DNA of 64,000 bases from Lolium rigidum (Eukaryota > Streptophyta > Magnoliopsida > Poales > Poaceae), in NCBI RefSeq assembly GCF_022539505.1, contig NC_061510.1, forward strand, positions 94,380,292-94,444,291. Reading direction: 5' to 3'. Under the pieces are notes generated by a model. It made no database searches and had not been told where the DNA came from. It saw only the letters and a program-made list of their open reading frames with translations. A program made the translations under genes and the position numbers. Of this stretch, positions 1 to 12,568 are shown piece after piece. The number at the start of each line of letters is the position of its first letter. Positions within the stretch are counted from its first letter, which is position 1.

Positions 1-89
1 TAATGAGTTTGTTTTAAGTTTGGTGTGGAGGAAGTTTTCAAGGGTCAAGAGAGGAGGATGATACAATATGATCAAGAAGAGTGAAACGC

Positions 90-163
90 CTAAGCTTGGG
101 GATGCCCCCGTGGTTCATCCCTGCATATTTTAAGAAGACTCAAGCATCTAAGCTTGGGGATGC
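90..163 (+). repeat. Two upstream copies of the PPT-like motif in element A
   Basis: The 16-base motif ctaagcttggggatgc occurs at 90-105 and 148-163, and again at 2059-2074 just before the LTR, where it serves as the polypurine-tract position. Element B has the same three-copy arrangement. Confidence 0.75.
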
Positions 164-2075
164 CCAAGGCATCCCTTCTTCAGCGACAACTTATCAGGTC
201 ACCTCTAATGAAACTATATTTTTATTCCGTCACATCTTATGTGCTTTACTTGGAGCGTCTGTTTGTTTTTGTTTTTGTTTTTGTTTGAATAAAATCGGAT
301 CCTAGCATTCCTTGTTTGGGAGAGAGACATGCTCCGCTGTTGCATATGAACACATGTGTCCTTAGCTTTACTTTTAATGTTCATGGCGAAGGTTGAAACT
401 GCTACGTTCATTGTTATATGGTTGGAAACAGAAAATGCTTCATGTGGTAATTGGTATAATGTCTTGAATAATTTGATACTTGGCAATTGGTGTGCTCATA
501 TAGATCATGTTTAAGCTCTTGCATCATGTACTTTGCACCCATTAATGAAGAACTACATAGAGCTTGTTAAAATTTGGTTTGCATGATTGATCTCTCTAGA
601 GTCTAGATATTTTCCGGTTAAGGTGTTTGAACAACAAGGGAGACAATGTAGAGTCTTATAATGCTTGCAATATGTTTTTACGTAAGTCTTGCTGTACCGT
701 TTTATACTTGAGTTTGCTTCAAACAACCTTGCTAGCCTAGCCTTGTATTGAGAGGGAATTCTTCTCGTGCATCCAAATCCTTGAGCCAAAAACTATGCCA
801 TTTGTGTCCACCATACCTACCTGCTACATGGTATTTCTCTGCCATTCCAAAGTACATTACTTGAGTGCTACCTTTAAAATTCTATTCTTTGCCTTTACAA
901 CATATAGCTCATGGGAAAAATAGCCTTAAAAACTATTGTGGTGAAGAATATGTAGCTATGTATCTTATTTCTTATAAGTTGCTTGTTGAGCGGTAACCAT
1001 GTTTCTGGGGACGCCATCAACTTTTACACCTTTGTTGAATATCATGTGAGTTGCTATGCATGTTCATCTTGTACTGAAGTAAGGGCGATTTTCATGATCA
1101 AATGGTTTGAGTATGCATATTGTTAGAGAAGAACATTGAGCCGCTAACTAAAGCCATGAATCATGGTGGAAGTTTCAGTTTGGACAATTAATCCTCAATC
1201 TCTTATGAGAATATTATCTGTTGTTGAATGCTTATGCATTAAAGAGGAGTCCATTATCTGTTATCTATGTTGTCCCGGTATGGATGTCCTAAGTTGAGAT
1301 TTATCAAAAACGAGAAATCAAATGCGATCTATCTCCTTGGACCTTTGTACGAGCGGCATAGAGGTACCCCTTTGTGACACTTGGTTGAAACATATGTTAT
1401 GCAATGATAATCCATGTTAATCCAAGCTAATTAGGACAAGGTGCGAGCACTATTGGTAATCTATGCATGAGGCTTGCATCTTATAAGATGTCTTATACAT
1501 AACACATATGATTTATTACTACCGTTGACAAAATTGTTTCTATGTTTTCAAAATGAAAAGCTCTAGCACAAAAATAGTAATCCATGCTTCCCTCTGTGAA
1601 GGGCCTATCTTCTACTTTATTGTTGAGTCAGTTTACCCACTTCTTTCTATCTTAGAAGCAAACACTTGTGTAAACTGTGTGCATTGATTCTTATATGTTC
1701 ACCTATTGCACTTGTTATATTACTTTGTGTTGACAATTATCCATGAGATAAACATGTTGAAGTTGAAAGAAACTGTTGAAACTTATATCTTCCTTTGTGT
1801 TGCTTCAAAGCTTTCTACTAAGAATCTATTGCTTTATGAGTTGACTCTTATGCAAGTCTTATTGATGCTTGTCTTGAAAGTACTATTCATGAAAAGTCTT
1901 TGCTATATGATTCGAGTTGTTTACTCATTGTCTTTACCATTGCTTCGAATCGCTGCATTCATCTCATATGCTTTACAATAGTATTGATCAAGATTATGAT
2001 AGCATGTCACTTCAGAAATTATCCTTGTTATCGTTTACCTACTCGAGGCGAGTAGGAACTAAGCTTGGGGATGCT

Positions 2076-3676
2076 TGATACGTCTCAAACGTATCTATAA
2101 TTTCTTATGTTCCATGCTACTTTTATGATGATACTCACATGTTTTATACACACTTTATGTCATTATTATGCATTTTCCGGCGCTAACCTATTGACGATAT
2201 GCCGAAGAGCCAGTTGTTGTTTTCTGCTGTTTTTGGTTTCAGAAATCCTACAAAGAAAATATTCTCGGAATTGGACGAAATCAACGCACATGGTCTTATT
2301 TTTTCACGAAGCTTCCAGAAGACCGGAGGGGATACGAAGTGGGGCCACGAGGGCCCGTACCCATAGGCCGGCGCGGCCAGGGAGGGGCCCGCGCGGCCCT
2401 ATGGTGTGGGTCCCTCGCGCCGCCTCCAACCCTGCCCTTCCGCCTACTTAAAGCCTTCGTCGCGAAAACCCCAGTACCGAGAGCCACGATACGGAAAACC
2501 TTCCAGAGACGCCGCCGCCGCCAATCCCATCTCGGGGGATTCAGGAGATCGCCTCCGGCACCCTGCCGTAGAGGGGAATCATCTCCCGGATGACTCTTCA
2601 TCACCATGATCGCCTCCGGACTGATGTGTGAGTAGTTCACCCCTGGACTATGGGTCCATAGCAGTAGCTAGATGGTTGTCTTCTCCTCATTGTGCTATCA
2701 TGTTAGATCTTGTGAGCTGCCTATCATGATCAAGATCATCTATTTGTAATGCTACATGTTGTGTTTGTTGGGATCCGATGAATATGGAATACTATGTCAA
2801 GTTGATTATCAATCTATAATATATGTGTTGTTTATGTTCTTGCATGCTCTCCGTTGCTAGTAGAGGCTCTGGCCAAGTTGATACTTGTAACTCCAAGAGG
2901 GAGTATTTATGCTCGATAGTGGGTTCATGCCTCCATTGAATCTGGGACAGTGACAGAAAGTTCTAAGGTTGTGGATGTGTTGTTGCCACTAGGGATAAAA
3001 CATCAATGCTTTGTCTAAGGATATTTGTGTTGATTACATTACACACCATACTTAATGCAATTGTCTGTTGTTTGCAACTTAATACTGTAAGGGGTTCGGA
3101 TGATAACCTGAAGGTGGACTTTTTAGGCATAGATGCATGCTGGATAGCGGCCTATGTACTTTGTCGTAATGCCCTGATTAAAACTCATAGTAGTCATCGT
3201 GATATATGTATGTGCATTGTTATGCCTTATCTATTTGTAAATTGCCCAACTGTAATTTGTTCACCCAACATGCTATTTATCTTATGGGAGAGACACCACT
3301 AGTGAACTGTGGACCCCGGTCCATTCTTTACATCTGAAATACAATCTACTGCAATACGTGTTCTTTACTTTTCTTCGCAAACAAACATCATCTTCCACAC
3401 TATACATCTAATCCTTTGTTTACAGCATGCCGGTGAGATTGACAACCTCACTGTTACGTTGGGGCAAAGTACTTTGATTGTGTTGTGCAGGTTCCACGTT
3501 GGCGCCGGAATCCCTGGTGTTGCGCCGCATTACACTCCGCCACCAACAACCTTCATGTGTTCCTTGACTCCTACTGGTTCGATAACCTTGGTTTCTTACT
3601 AAGGGAAAACTTGCTGTTGTACGCATCACACCTTCCTCTCGGGGTTCCCAACGAACGTGTGTCTTGCACGCTATCA
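2076..3676 (+). repeat. 3' LTR of element A
   Basis: This 1601-bp LTR starts TGATACG and ends GCTATCA, the same boundaries as the B LTR at 4253-5843. It is preceded by the PPT-like sequence aagcttggggatgct. Both LTRs hold a GC-rich segment (about 2340-2580 here) and a common 3' half. ORFs seen in the GC-rich part are compositional. Confidence 0.9.
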
Positions 3677-4252
3677 CCGCCTGGTGGGGAGGGGGCCCAC
3701 AGCCCCCTTCGGCCGCCTCTCTTTCGCGTACTTCTTCTCCCCGAAAACCTAAGCTCCAGAGAATAATCGCGAGGACACACAGCCGCCTCTGCGGGGCGGA
3801 AAACACCAGAGAGAAAAGAGCTCTCCGGCAGGCTGAAATCCGTCGGGGAAATTGGAGGGGGAAATCGACGGCATCGTCACCGTCATCGAGCTGGACTTCA
3901 TTGGGATCATCATCACCATCATCTCCACCACCGTCACCGTCATCTCCACCGCTGCACCTCGTCACCGCTATAACATCTAGGGTTGAATCTTGATTGTTTG
4001 GTAGGGGAAACTCTCCCGGTATTGATTACTCCTTGTTATTGATGCTATTGAGTGAAACCATTGAACCAAAGTTTATGTTCAGATTGTTATTCATCATCAT
4101 ATCACCTCTGATCATGTTCCATATGATGTCTTGTGAGTAGTTCGTTTAGTTCTTGAGGACATGGGTGAAGTCTAAATGTTAGTAGTGAACTATGTTGAGT
4201 AATATTCAATGGTTTGATATTTAAGTTGTGGTGTTATTCTTCTAGTGGTGTC
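3677..4252 (+). repeat. 5' LTR of element O, left fragment
   Basis: The fragment lies between the 3' end of A and the 5' end of B. It continues at 40125 after B is removed, as the gtgtc duplication shows. It contains a simple-sequence stretch rich in cac/atc triplets (about 3870-3960) that gives a spurious acidic ORF on the minus strand. No gene is seen. Confidence 0.8.
4248..4252. repeat. Target site duplication of element B, left copy
   Basis: The pentamer gtgtc here is repeated exactly at 40125-40129, straight after the end of B's 3' LTR. This proves that 4253-40124 entered as one unit and that everything between is nested in it. Confidence 0.95.
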
Positions 4253-5843
4253 TGATACGTCTCCGACGTATCGATAATTTCTTATGTTCTATGCCATATT
4301 ATTGATGATACCTACATGTTTTATGCACACTTTATGTCATATTCGTGCATTTTCTGGAACTAACCTATTAACAAGATGCCGAAATGCCAGTTGCTGTTTT
4401 CTGCTGTTTTTGGTTTCAGAAATCCTAGTAACGAAATATTCTCGGAATTGGACGAAATCAAGACCCGGGGGCCTATTTCGCCACGAACCTTCCGGAAGAC
4501 CGAAGAGCATACGAAGTGGGGCCACGAGGTGGCCAAACCACATGGCGGCGTGGCCAAGGGGGCCCGTGCCGCCCGTGGTGTGGGCCCCTCGTCAGCCCCC
4601 GACTCGCCCTTCCGCCTACTTAAAGCCTTCGTCGCGAAACCCCCGAGGCGGAAAACCACGATACGGAAAACCTTGCGAGACGCCGCCGCCGCCGATCCCA
4701 TCTCGGGGGATTCGGAGATCTCCTCCGGCACCCGCCGGAGAGGGGATTCATCTCCCGGAGGACTCTACACCGCCATGGTCGCCTCCGGAGTGATGAGTGA
4801 GTAGTTCACCCCTGGACTATGGGTCCATAGCAGTAGCTATATGGTTGTCTTCTCCTCATTGTGCTTCATTGTTGGATCTTGTGAGCTGCCTAACATGATC
4901 AAGATCATCTATCTGTAATACTCTATGTTGTGTTTGTCGGGATCCGATGGATAGAGAATACCATGTCATGTTAATTATCAAGTTATTACATATGTGTTGT
5001 TTATGATCTTGCATGCTCTCCGTTACTAGTAGAGGCTCTGGCCAAGTTTTTACTTTTAACTCCAAGAGGGAGTATTTATGCTCGATAGTGGGTTAATGCC
5101 TGCATTGATACTAGGACAGTGATGAGAAAGTTCTAAGGTTGTGTTGTGCTTGTTGCCACTAGGGATAAAACATTGGCGCTATGTCCGAGGATGTAGTTGT
5201 TGATTACATTACGCACCATACTTAATGCAATTGTCTGTTGCTTTGCAACTTAATACTGGAAGGGGTTCGGACGATAACCTGAAGGTGGACTTTTTAGGCA
5301 TAGATGCAGTTGGATGGCGGTCTATGTACTTTGTCGTAATGCCCAATTAAATCTCACTATACTTATCGTGTCATGTATGTGCATTGTTATGTCCTCTCTA
5401 TTTGTCAATTGCCCGACTGTAATTTGTTCACCCAACATGCTTTTATCTTATGGGAGAGACACCTCTAGTGAACTGTGGACCCCGGTCCATTCTTTTAATA
5501 CTGAAATACAAATCTGCTGCAATACTTGTTTTTACTATTTTCTCTGCAAACAATCATCTTCCACACAATACGGTTAATCCTTTGTTACAGCAAGCCGGTG
5601 AGATTGACAACCTCACCGTTTCGTTGGGGCAAAGTACTTTGGTTGTGTTGTGCGGGTTCCACGTTGGCGCCGGAATCCCTGGTGTTGCGCCGCACTACAT
5701 CCCGCCGCCATCAACCTTCAACGTGCTTCTTGGCTCCTCCTGGTTCGATAAACCTTGGTTTCTTTCGAGGGAAAACTTGCTGCTGTGCGCATCATACCTT
5801 CCTCTTGGGGTTGCCCAACGAACGTGTGAAATACACGCCATCA
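4253..5843 (+). repeat. 5' LTR of element B
   Basis: A 1591-bp LTR flanked on the left by the gtgtc duplication and followed 12 bases later by the PBS. The GC-rich segment at about 4480-4800 probably holds the promoter, but I see no convincing TATA box. Confidence 0.93.
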
Positions 5844-5855
5844 AGCATATTTTAC

Positions 5856-5873
5856 AGGCGCCGTTGCCGGGGA
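5856..5873 (+). other. Primer binding site of element B (tRNA-Asp type)
   Basis: The run ggcgccgttgccgggga matches the complement of the 3' end of plant tRNA-Asp, apart from the first base. This primer is usual for Athila-type elements. Confidence 0.85.
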
Positions 5874-6100
5874 GATCAAGACACGCTGCAAGGGGAGTCT
5901 CCACTTCTCAATATCTTTACTTTGTTTTTGTCTTGCTTTATTTTATTTACTAATTTGTTTGCTGCATTATATCAAAACACAAAAAAATTAGTTGCTAGCT
6001 TTACTTTATTTACTGTTTTGTTTGCTATATCAAAAACACAAAAAAAAATTAGTTTACTTGCATTTACTTTATCTAGTTTGCTTTATTTACTATTGCTAAA

Positions 6101-7500
6101 ATGGCCAACCCTGAAAATACTAAGTTGTGTGACTTCACTAGCACAAATAATAATGATTTCCTATGCACACCTATTGCTCCACCTTGCTACTACGAGAGAA
6201 TTCTTTGAAATTAAACCCGCTTTCTTGAATCTTGTTATGCGAGAGCAATTTTCCAGTGTTAGCTCGATGATGCTGCTGCCCATCTCAATAATTTTGTTGA
6301 ACTATGTGAAATGCAAAAGTATAAAGATGTAGATGGTGACATTATAAAATTAAAATTGTTTCCTTTCTCATTAAGAGGAAGAGCTAAAGATTGGTTGCTA
6401 TCTCTCGCCTAAGAATAGTATTGATTCCTGGACTAAATGCAAGGATGCTTTTATTGGTAGATATTATCCCCCTGCTAAAATTATATCTTTGAGGAGTAGC
6501 ATAATGAATTTTAAACAATTGGATAATGAACATGTTGCTCAAGCTTGGGAAAGAATGAAATCTCTAGTTAAAAATTGCCCAACCCATGGATCGACTACTT
6601 GGATGATCATCCAAACCTTCTATGCAGGACTAAATTTTTCTTCGCGGAATTTATTGGATTCAGCTGCTGGAGGTACCTTTATGTCCATCACTCTTGGTGA
6701 AGCAACAAAGCTCCTTGATAATATGATGGTTAATTACTCTGAATGGCACACGGAAAGAGCTCCACAAGGTAAGAAGGTAAATTCTGTTGAAGAATCCTCC
6801 TCCTTGAGTGATAAGATTGATGCTATTATGTCTATGCTTGCGAATGATAGGACTAATGTTGATCCTAATAATGTTCCATTAGCTTCATTGGTTGCCCAAG
6901 AAGAACATGTTGATGTAAACTTCATTAAAAATAATAATTTCAACAATAATGCTTATCGGAACAATTCTAGTAATAACTATAGGCCATATCCTTATAATAA
7001 TGGTAACGGGTATGCTAATTCTTATGGGAATTCTTACAACAATAATAGGAATACACCCCCTAGACTTGAAGCCTGCTTAAAGAATTTATTAGTACACAAA
7101 CTGCCTTTAACAAATCTGTTGAGGAAAAGCTCAATAAAATTGATATTCTTGTTTCTAGAGTTGATAGTCTTGCCTCTGATGTTGATCTTTTGAAATCGAA
7201 AGTTATGCCTAATAGGGATATTGAAAATAAAATTGTTACTACAGCAAATGCCATCCAAGTTAGAATTAATGAGAATATAAGATTAATGGCTGAAGCTACG
7301 TGCTAGGTGGGATAGAGAAGAAAATGAAAAACTAGCTAAAAAGAGTAATGTAGCTAAAGTTTGGACTATTACCACCACTAGAAATGCTAATGATTCACAT
7401 GTTGCTGCACCTCCTACTATCAATAATAAAATAATTGGTGTTGGCAATGCTTCTACTCCTAGTGCAAAGCGCGCAAAATTACCTGAAGCTGCTAAAGCTG
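6101..7500 (+). pseudogene. gag: gag of element B, broken into several frames
   Basis: The likely start is ATG at 6101 (MANPENTKL...). The first frame closes at about 6205. Reading continues in other frames, with the longest clean stretch at 6489-7193. Recognisable Retrotrans_gag features are the segments ending in GRYYPPAKI and then AQAWERMKSLVKNCPTHG. An Asn/Tyr-rich C-terminal region (NNNFNNNAYRNN...) follows instead of a CCHC zinc knuckle. Some breaks are one-base insertions at CTG sites (CTCG at 6404-6407 and CTTG at 7501-7504) and may be sequencing errors. The product would form the retrotransposon capsid in the cytoplasm. Confidence 0.8.
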
Positions 7501-8183
7501 CTTGAAACTGCCTGTGATAAAACTGCTGAAATTTTTTCCAACCTTGGGGATGATAATCCCATTGCTTTAGATTGTAATGATTTAGATTTTGATGATTGCC
7601 ACATCTCTGAAGTTATAAAGTTCTTACAAAAACTTGCTAAAAGTCCTAATGCTAGTGCTATAAATTTGGCTTTCACAAAACACATTACAAATGCTCTCAT
7701 AAAAGCTAGAGAAGAAAAACTAAAACTTGAAACTTCTATTCCTAGAAAGCTAGAAGATGGTTGGGAGCCCATCATTAAAATGAGAGTTAAAGATTTTGAT
7801 TGTAATGCTTTATGTGATCTTGGTGCAAGTATTTCGTTATGCCTAAAAAAGTCTATGATATGCTTGACTTGCCACCATTGAAAAACTGTTATCTGGATGT
7901 TAATCTCGGCGATAATGCTAAAAAGAAACCTTTGGCGAAAGTTGATAATGTTCATATTATGGTTAACAATAACCTTGTCCCCGTTGATTTTGTTGTCTTG
8001 GATATTGAATGCAATGCATCTTGCCCCATTATATTGGGAAGATCTTTTCTTCGAACCGTTGGTGCCACTATTGATATGAAGGAAGGTAATATTAAATATC
8101 AATTTCCTCTCAAAAAGGGTATGGAACACTTCCCTAGAAAGAGAATGAAGGTACCTTATGATTCTATTATTAGAACAAACTAG

Positions 8184-8220
8184 CACAGGGGCCCTCGCAA
8201 ATGCGAGGGCATCACCTGTG
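8184..8220 (-). repeat. Helitron 3'-terminal hairpin
   Basis: Perfect 9-bp arms GCCCTCGCA (8191-8199) and TGCGAGGGC (8202-8210) enclose a two-base loop. Outer CACAGG (8184-8189) pairs with CCTGTG (8215-8220). The position next to CTAG is diagnostic for the Helitron 3' end. Confidence 0.85.
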
Positions 8221-9220
8221 GTACTTTAAAATTGTTTAGTATTTACTTTTATCTTTTACGAAAACTTTTCATCCCATTTACCTCTTGGTTATTGAAAAGT
8301 ACATGATCTTTATCATATGAATAAATTCTTAAGTGCTTAACTTTGAAAATTGTGTACATGAGTTCATTTCCAAGAAATAAAAAATAATTATTATGAAACA
8401 ATTTTTATGGCAATAATTTATTATTTTGCCCTAAAGCCTCTAAACTTATAGATAATATATATATTTTTTGTGAGATGAGTGGAAATATTTCCCTGGTGTA
8501 TCTTGATAGGCCTGGTGTATCATGATAGGGCAGTGAATATATACATATAAATCTTCTTGTAGAAGGACGAAAAAAGATGGTGTTGCTATAATAAATAAAA
8601 ACGTTTGAGTCACTGACTCGCTTCTTTGACAAACGTTTTAATGGCCGACTCACTATTCATTTACAATGTTGCTATAATAGTAGAAACCTGTTGCTAAAAT
8701 ATTATGCACATCATCACGAGACATTTCTTTGTTGCATGTAGACTTAAATCAGCAAATACATGGGTCCATCCAGCTAGAGTCGTTCAATCTTAGCCGTCCT
8801 AAAAAAATGAATATGACTAAACTAAAATTACGGGAATTCACTTGTTCGTATGTACTTTTTTTTTCCCTTTCCAAGGTCATCTTGGGAGTTGTTTGAACGC
8901 ACGTTTAAGTTTTGTTTGTTTGGAACTTGCTGGGATTGGTTAGCTAGATCACATACATGTTACGTATTTTTTTGGATGCAAGCAAACAGGTGCACAGACT
9001 ATACTTTTAAAAGAAAACAGGGACTTGGACTTACAATTTTTCCTTACAACGTAATGAGATTCGCCACAACACTCGTTGGTCTTTTTCTATATCACACGTA
9101 AATGGATATTTGACACGGGCTGTCACATCTTTTACGTTCATAAATATATGGTGGTACATGTTACATGATTTTTTTAAGTCTTGACAATTAAAATTACCCT
9201 AATAGGTAAATAATTATAAT

Positions 9221-9288
9221 AATGTGGATTAACATGGTGGCCCTATTAGACATCAATATATTTGTTATATAATACAATATATAATAGA
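9221..9288 (-). repeat. Internal second Helitron 5' terminus
   Basis: Bases 9221-9288 (atgtggattaac...ctatta.acatc...atataataga) match the genuine 5'-terminal segment at 9884-9943 with scattered changes and a short insertion. The copy also ends in ...AGA followed by T. Confidence 0.6.
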
Positions 9289-9980
9289 TAATAGATAGAT
9301 AAACTGTACAACCTAGTGATTAATTGACTACTCATCACCTCCTAGGTAAAATAATAGCTAATAATATTTTGTAATTTACAACTCCCGTACACATATATTG
9401 GCTATGTATGTAGAAATAATTATATTGGATCTAATTAAATGTTATTATCTTAAAAAACGCATAATAGGAGTTCAACCGAAGGAGATCGAAGAAACCAAAA
9501 CCAGCATTGCTTAAAATAGGAAGTGGCTTTGATGATTATAGATTTTCTAAGTTTCTTTTTGTTTTCGGAATTTTTTCATGTGTCCATGGCGCGGAGCTAA
9601 TGCCATATATGGAAAAGTTTGTCGGCGGCGTGGAGATCCCAACTTAATTAGGAAAGAGTGTTGGAGTTGTGTACGTTACCTTCTAAGAGCAGTTATGACA
9701 ATTTGGATTCAGAACGTGTTGGATTTGTTTAATTGAACTTGTTGGATGTACATGTACATAATTCTTTGGGTGACTAACGTGGCAGATTTGGTATGTTCAA
9801 AACATGATGAGTTTATTTGTGTTACGTAAAACTTTAAATCCTAGCCGTAAAATTTAGATCTAACACTTAATACAATTTAGATGATGTGGATTAACCTCAT
9901 GGCTCTATTAAACATCCGCATTTTGCTTTTAGTATATAATAGATTATGATGTTGATGCTTCATCTCTTGATGTTACTTGA

Positions 9981-12568
9981 ATTACACTTTCTGCGCCTAG
10001 CTGAAAGGCGTTAAAGAAAAGCGCTTATGGGAGACAACCCATGTTTTTACTACAGTATTTTTGTTTTATATTTGAGTCTTGGAAGTTGTTTACTACTGTA
10101 GCAACCTCTCCTTATCTTAGTTTTATGTTTTGTTGTGCCAAGTAAAGTCTTTGATAGAAAAGTAAGTACTAGATTTGGATTACTGCGCAGTTCCAGATTT
10201 CTTTGCTGTCACGAATCTGGGTCTATCTACCTGTAGGTAGCTCAGAAAATTAAGCAAATTTACGAGCATGATCCTCAGATATGTACGCAACTTTCATTCA
10301 ATTTGAGCATTTTCGTTTGAGCAAGTCTGGTGGCCTAATAAAATCCTTCTTTACGGACTGTTCTGTTTTGACAGATTCTGTCTTTTATTTCGCATTGCCT
10401 CTTTTGCTATGTTGGATGAATTTCTTTGATCCATTAATGTCCAGTAGCTTTATGCAATGTCTAGAAGTGTTAAGAATGATTGTGTCACCTCTGAACATGT
10501 AAATTTTTATTATGCACTAACCCTCTAATGAGTTGTTTCGAGTTTGGTGTGGAGGAAGTTTTCAAGGATCAAGAGAGGAGTATGATGCAATATGATCAAG
10601 GAGAGTGAAAGCTCTAAGCTTGGGGATGCCCCGGTGGTTCGCCCCTGCATATTATAAGAAGACTCAAGCGTCTAAGCTTGGGGATGCCCAAGGCATCCCT
10701 TTCTTCATCGACAACATTATCAGGTTCCTCCCCTGAAACTACATTTTTATTCCGTCACATCTTATGTACTTTGCTTGGAGCGTCGGTTTGTTTTTGTTTT
10801 TTGTTTTGTTTGAATAAAATGGATCCTAGCATTCACTTTGTGGGAGAGAGACACGCTCCGCTGTAGCATATGGACAAGTATGTCCTTAGGCTCTACTCAT
10901 AGTATTCATGGCGAAGTTTCATCTTCGTTAAATTGTTATATGGTTGGAATTGGAAAATACTACATGTAGTAACTCTAAAATGTCTTGGATAATTTGATAC
11001 TTGGCAATTGTTGTGCTCATGTCTAAGCTCTTGCATCATATACTTTGCACCCATTAATGAAGAAATACTTAGAGCTTGCTAATTTGGTTTGCATATTTGG
11101 TTTCTCTAGAGTCTAGATAACATCTAGTATTGAGTTTTGAACAACAAGGAAGACGGTATGGAGTCTTATAATGTTTACGATATGTCTTTTATGTGAGTTT
11201 TGCTGTACCGTTCATCCTTGTGTTTGTTTCAAATAACCTTGCTAGCCTAAACCTTGTATCGAGAGGGAATACTTCTCATGCATCCAAAATCCTTGAGCCA
11301 ACCACTATGCCATTTGTGTCCACTATATCTACCTACTACATGGTATTTATCCGCCATTCCAAAGTAAATTGCTTGAGTGCTACCTTTAAAATTCCATCAT
11401 TCACCTTTGCAATATATAGCTCATGGGACAAATAGCTTAAAAACTATTGTGGTATTGAATATGTACTTATGCATTTTATCTCTTATTAAGTTGCCTGTTG
11501 TGCGATAACCATGCTTCTGGGGACGCCATCAGCTATTCTTTGTTGAATATCATGTGAGTTGCTATGCATGTCCGTCTTGTCTGAAGTAAGAGAGATCTAC
11601 CACCTTTATGGTTGGAGCATGTATATTGTTAGAGAAGAACATTGGGCCGCTAACTAAAGCCATGAATCATGGTGGAAGTTTCAGTTTTGGACACACATCC
11701 TCAATCTCATATGAGAATAATAATTGTTGTCACATGCTTATGCATTAAAGAGGAGTCCATTATCTGTTGTCCATGTTGTCCCGGTATGGATGTCTAAGTT
11801 GAGAATAATCAAAAGCGAGAAATCCAAAATGCGAGCTTTCTCCTTAGACCTTTGTACAGGCGGCATGGAGGTACCCCATTGTGACACTTGGTTAAAACAT
11901 GTGCATTGCAAAGATCCGGTAGTCCAAGTTAATTAGGACAAGGTGCGGGCACTATTAGTATACTATGCATGAGGCTTGCAACTTGTAAGATATAATGTAC
12001 ATAACTCATATGCTTTATTACTACCGTTGACAAAATTGTTTCATGTTTTCAAAATAAAAGCTCTAGCACAAATATAGCAATCGATGCTTTCCTCTTTGAA
12101 GGACCTTTCTCTTTACTTTTATGTTGAGTCGGTTCACCTATCTCTCTCCACCTCAAGAAGCAAACACTTGTGTGAACTGTGCATTGATTCCTACATACTT
12201 GCATATTGTACTTGTTATATTACTCTATGTTGACAATTATCCATGAGATATACATGTTACAAGTTGAAAGCAACCGCTGAAACTTAATCTTCCTTTGTGT
12301 TGCTTCAATACCTTTACTTTGATTTATTGCTTTATGAGTTAATTCTTATGCAAGACTTATTGATGCTTGTCTTGAAGTACTATTCATGAAAAGTCTTTGC
12401 TTTATGATTCACTTGTTTACTCATGTCATTACCATTGTTTTGATTGCCGCATCCATTACATATGTTTACAAATAGTATGATCAAGGTTATGATGGCATAT
12501 CACTTCAGAAATTATCTTTGTTATCGTTTTACCTGCTCGGGACGAGCAGAACTAAGCTTGGGGATGCT
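9981..12568 (+). other. Non-coding 3' internal region of element B
   Basis: This 2.6-kb region lies between the protease stop and the 3' LTR and aligns with 1-2075 of element A. It starts with a structured stretch (gcgcctagctgaaaggcg, then atgggagacaacccat near 10030). It carries PPT-like motifs at 10614-10629, 10672-10687 and 12552-12567. The short ORFs here (for example 10281-10502, 11193-11435) show no conservation of frame with A and are not called. Confidence 0.75.
10614..10687 (+). repeat. Two upstream copies of the PPT-like motif in element B
   Basis: ctaagcttggggatgc occurs at 10614-10629 and 10672-10687. A third copy, at 12552-12567, directly precedes the LTR. Confidence 0.75.

Larger units (their letters stand above)
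1..3676 (+). mobile_element. Element A: 3' portion of an Athila-like gag-protease LTR retrotransposon
   Basis: Bases 1-2075 align by eye with the 3' internal region of element B (about 10527-12568), sharing the same landmark sequences in the same order, and 2076-3676 is an LTR of the same family. The 5' half lies outside the window. No coding potential is visible in 1-2075; it is the long non-coding tail this family has between the gag-protease gene and the 3' LTR. The sequence after 3676 (ccgcc) should be one copy of its target duplication; the other copy is outside the window. A is more diverged than B (its LTR starts tgatacgtctcaaacg instead of tgatacgtctccgacg). The host sequence is the 5' LTR of outer element O. 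Confidence 0.85.
8180..9943 (-). mobile_element. Non-autonomous Helitron in element B
   Basis: Read on the minus strand it begins TCTATTATATACTAAAAGC at 9943 and ends with a GC-rich hairpin followed by gcccctgtgCTAG at 8180. It lies between A (8179) and T (9944), the usual A^T Helitron target, with no duplication. Its 1764 bp are AT-rich, and I see no Rep/helicase gene, so it would depend on a helper. A second, diverged copy of the 5' terminus lies inside at 9221-9288. A tandem pair of 19-bp units (8492-8529) and an inverted pair AAAACGTTTG/CAAACGTTTT (8598-8607, 8630-8639) are also present. Confidence 0.85.
7501..9980 (+). pseudogene. Aspartic protease domain of element B, interrupted by a Helitron
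   Basis: The frame 7435-7881 carries LCDLGASIS, with the active-site aspartate in the D-L-G form seen in Athila-type proteases. A one-base loss at a CTG-type site (CG at 7835-7836) moves reading to the frame 7839-8183, which contains the C-terminal LGRSFLRTVGATIDMKEG motif. The frame now stops at 8181-8183 because the first bases of the inverted Helitron (ctag) supply a TAG. Beyond the Helitron the frame resumes at 9944 and closes at 9978-9980, the probable original stop. No RT follows. The role is to process Gag. Confidence 0.8.

Noticed and set aside
3420..3965. Acidic 181-codon ORF on the minus strand
   Set aside because: It crosses the A/O boundary and its acidic part is the antisense of an atc/acc-rich simple sequence.
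5526..6332. 268-codon ORF across the LTR/leader of B
   Set aside because: It crosses the LTR end and PBS, and its frame is not that of gag (start at 6101).
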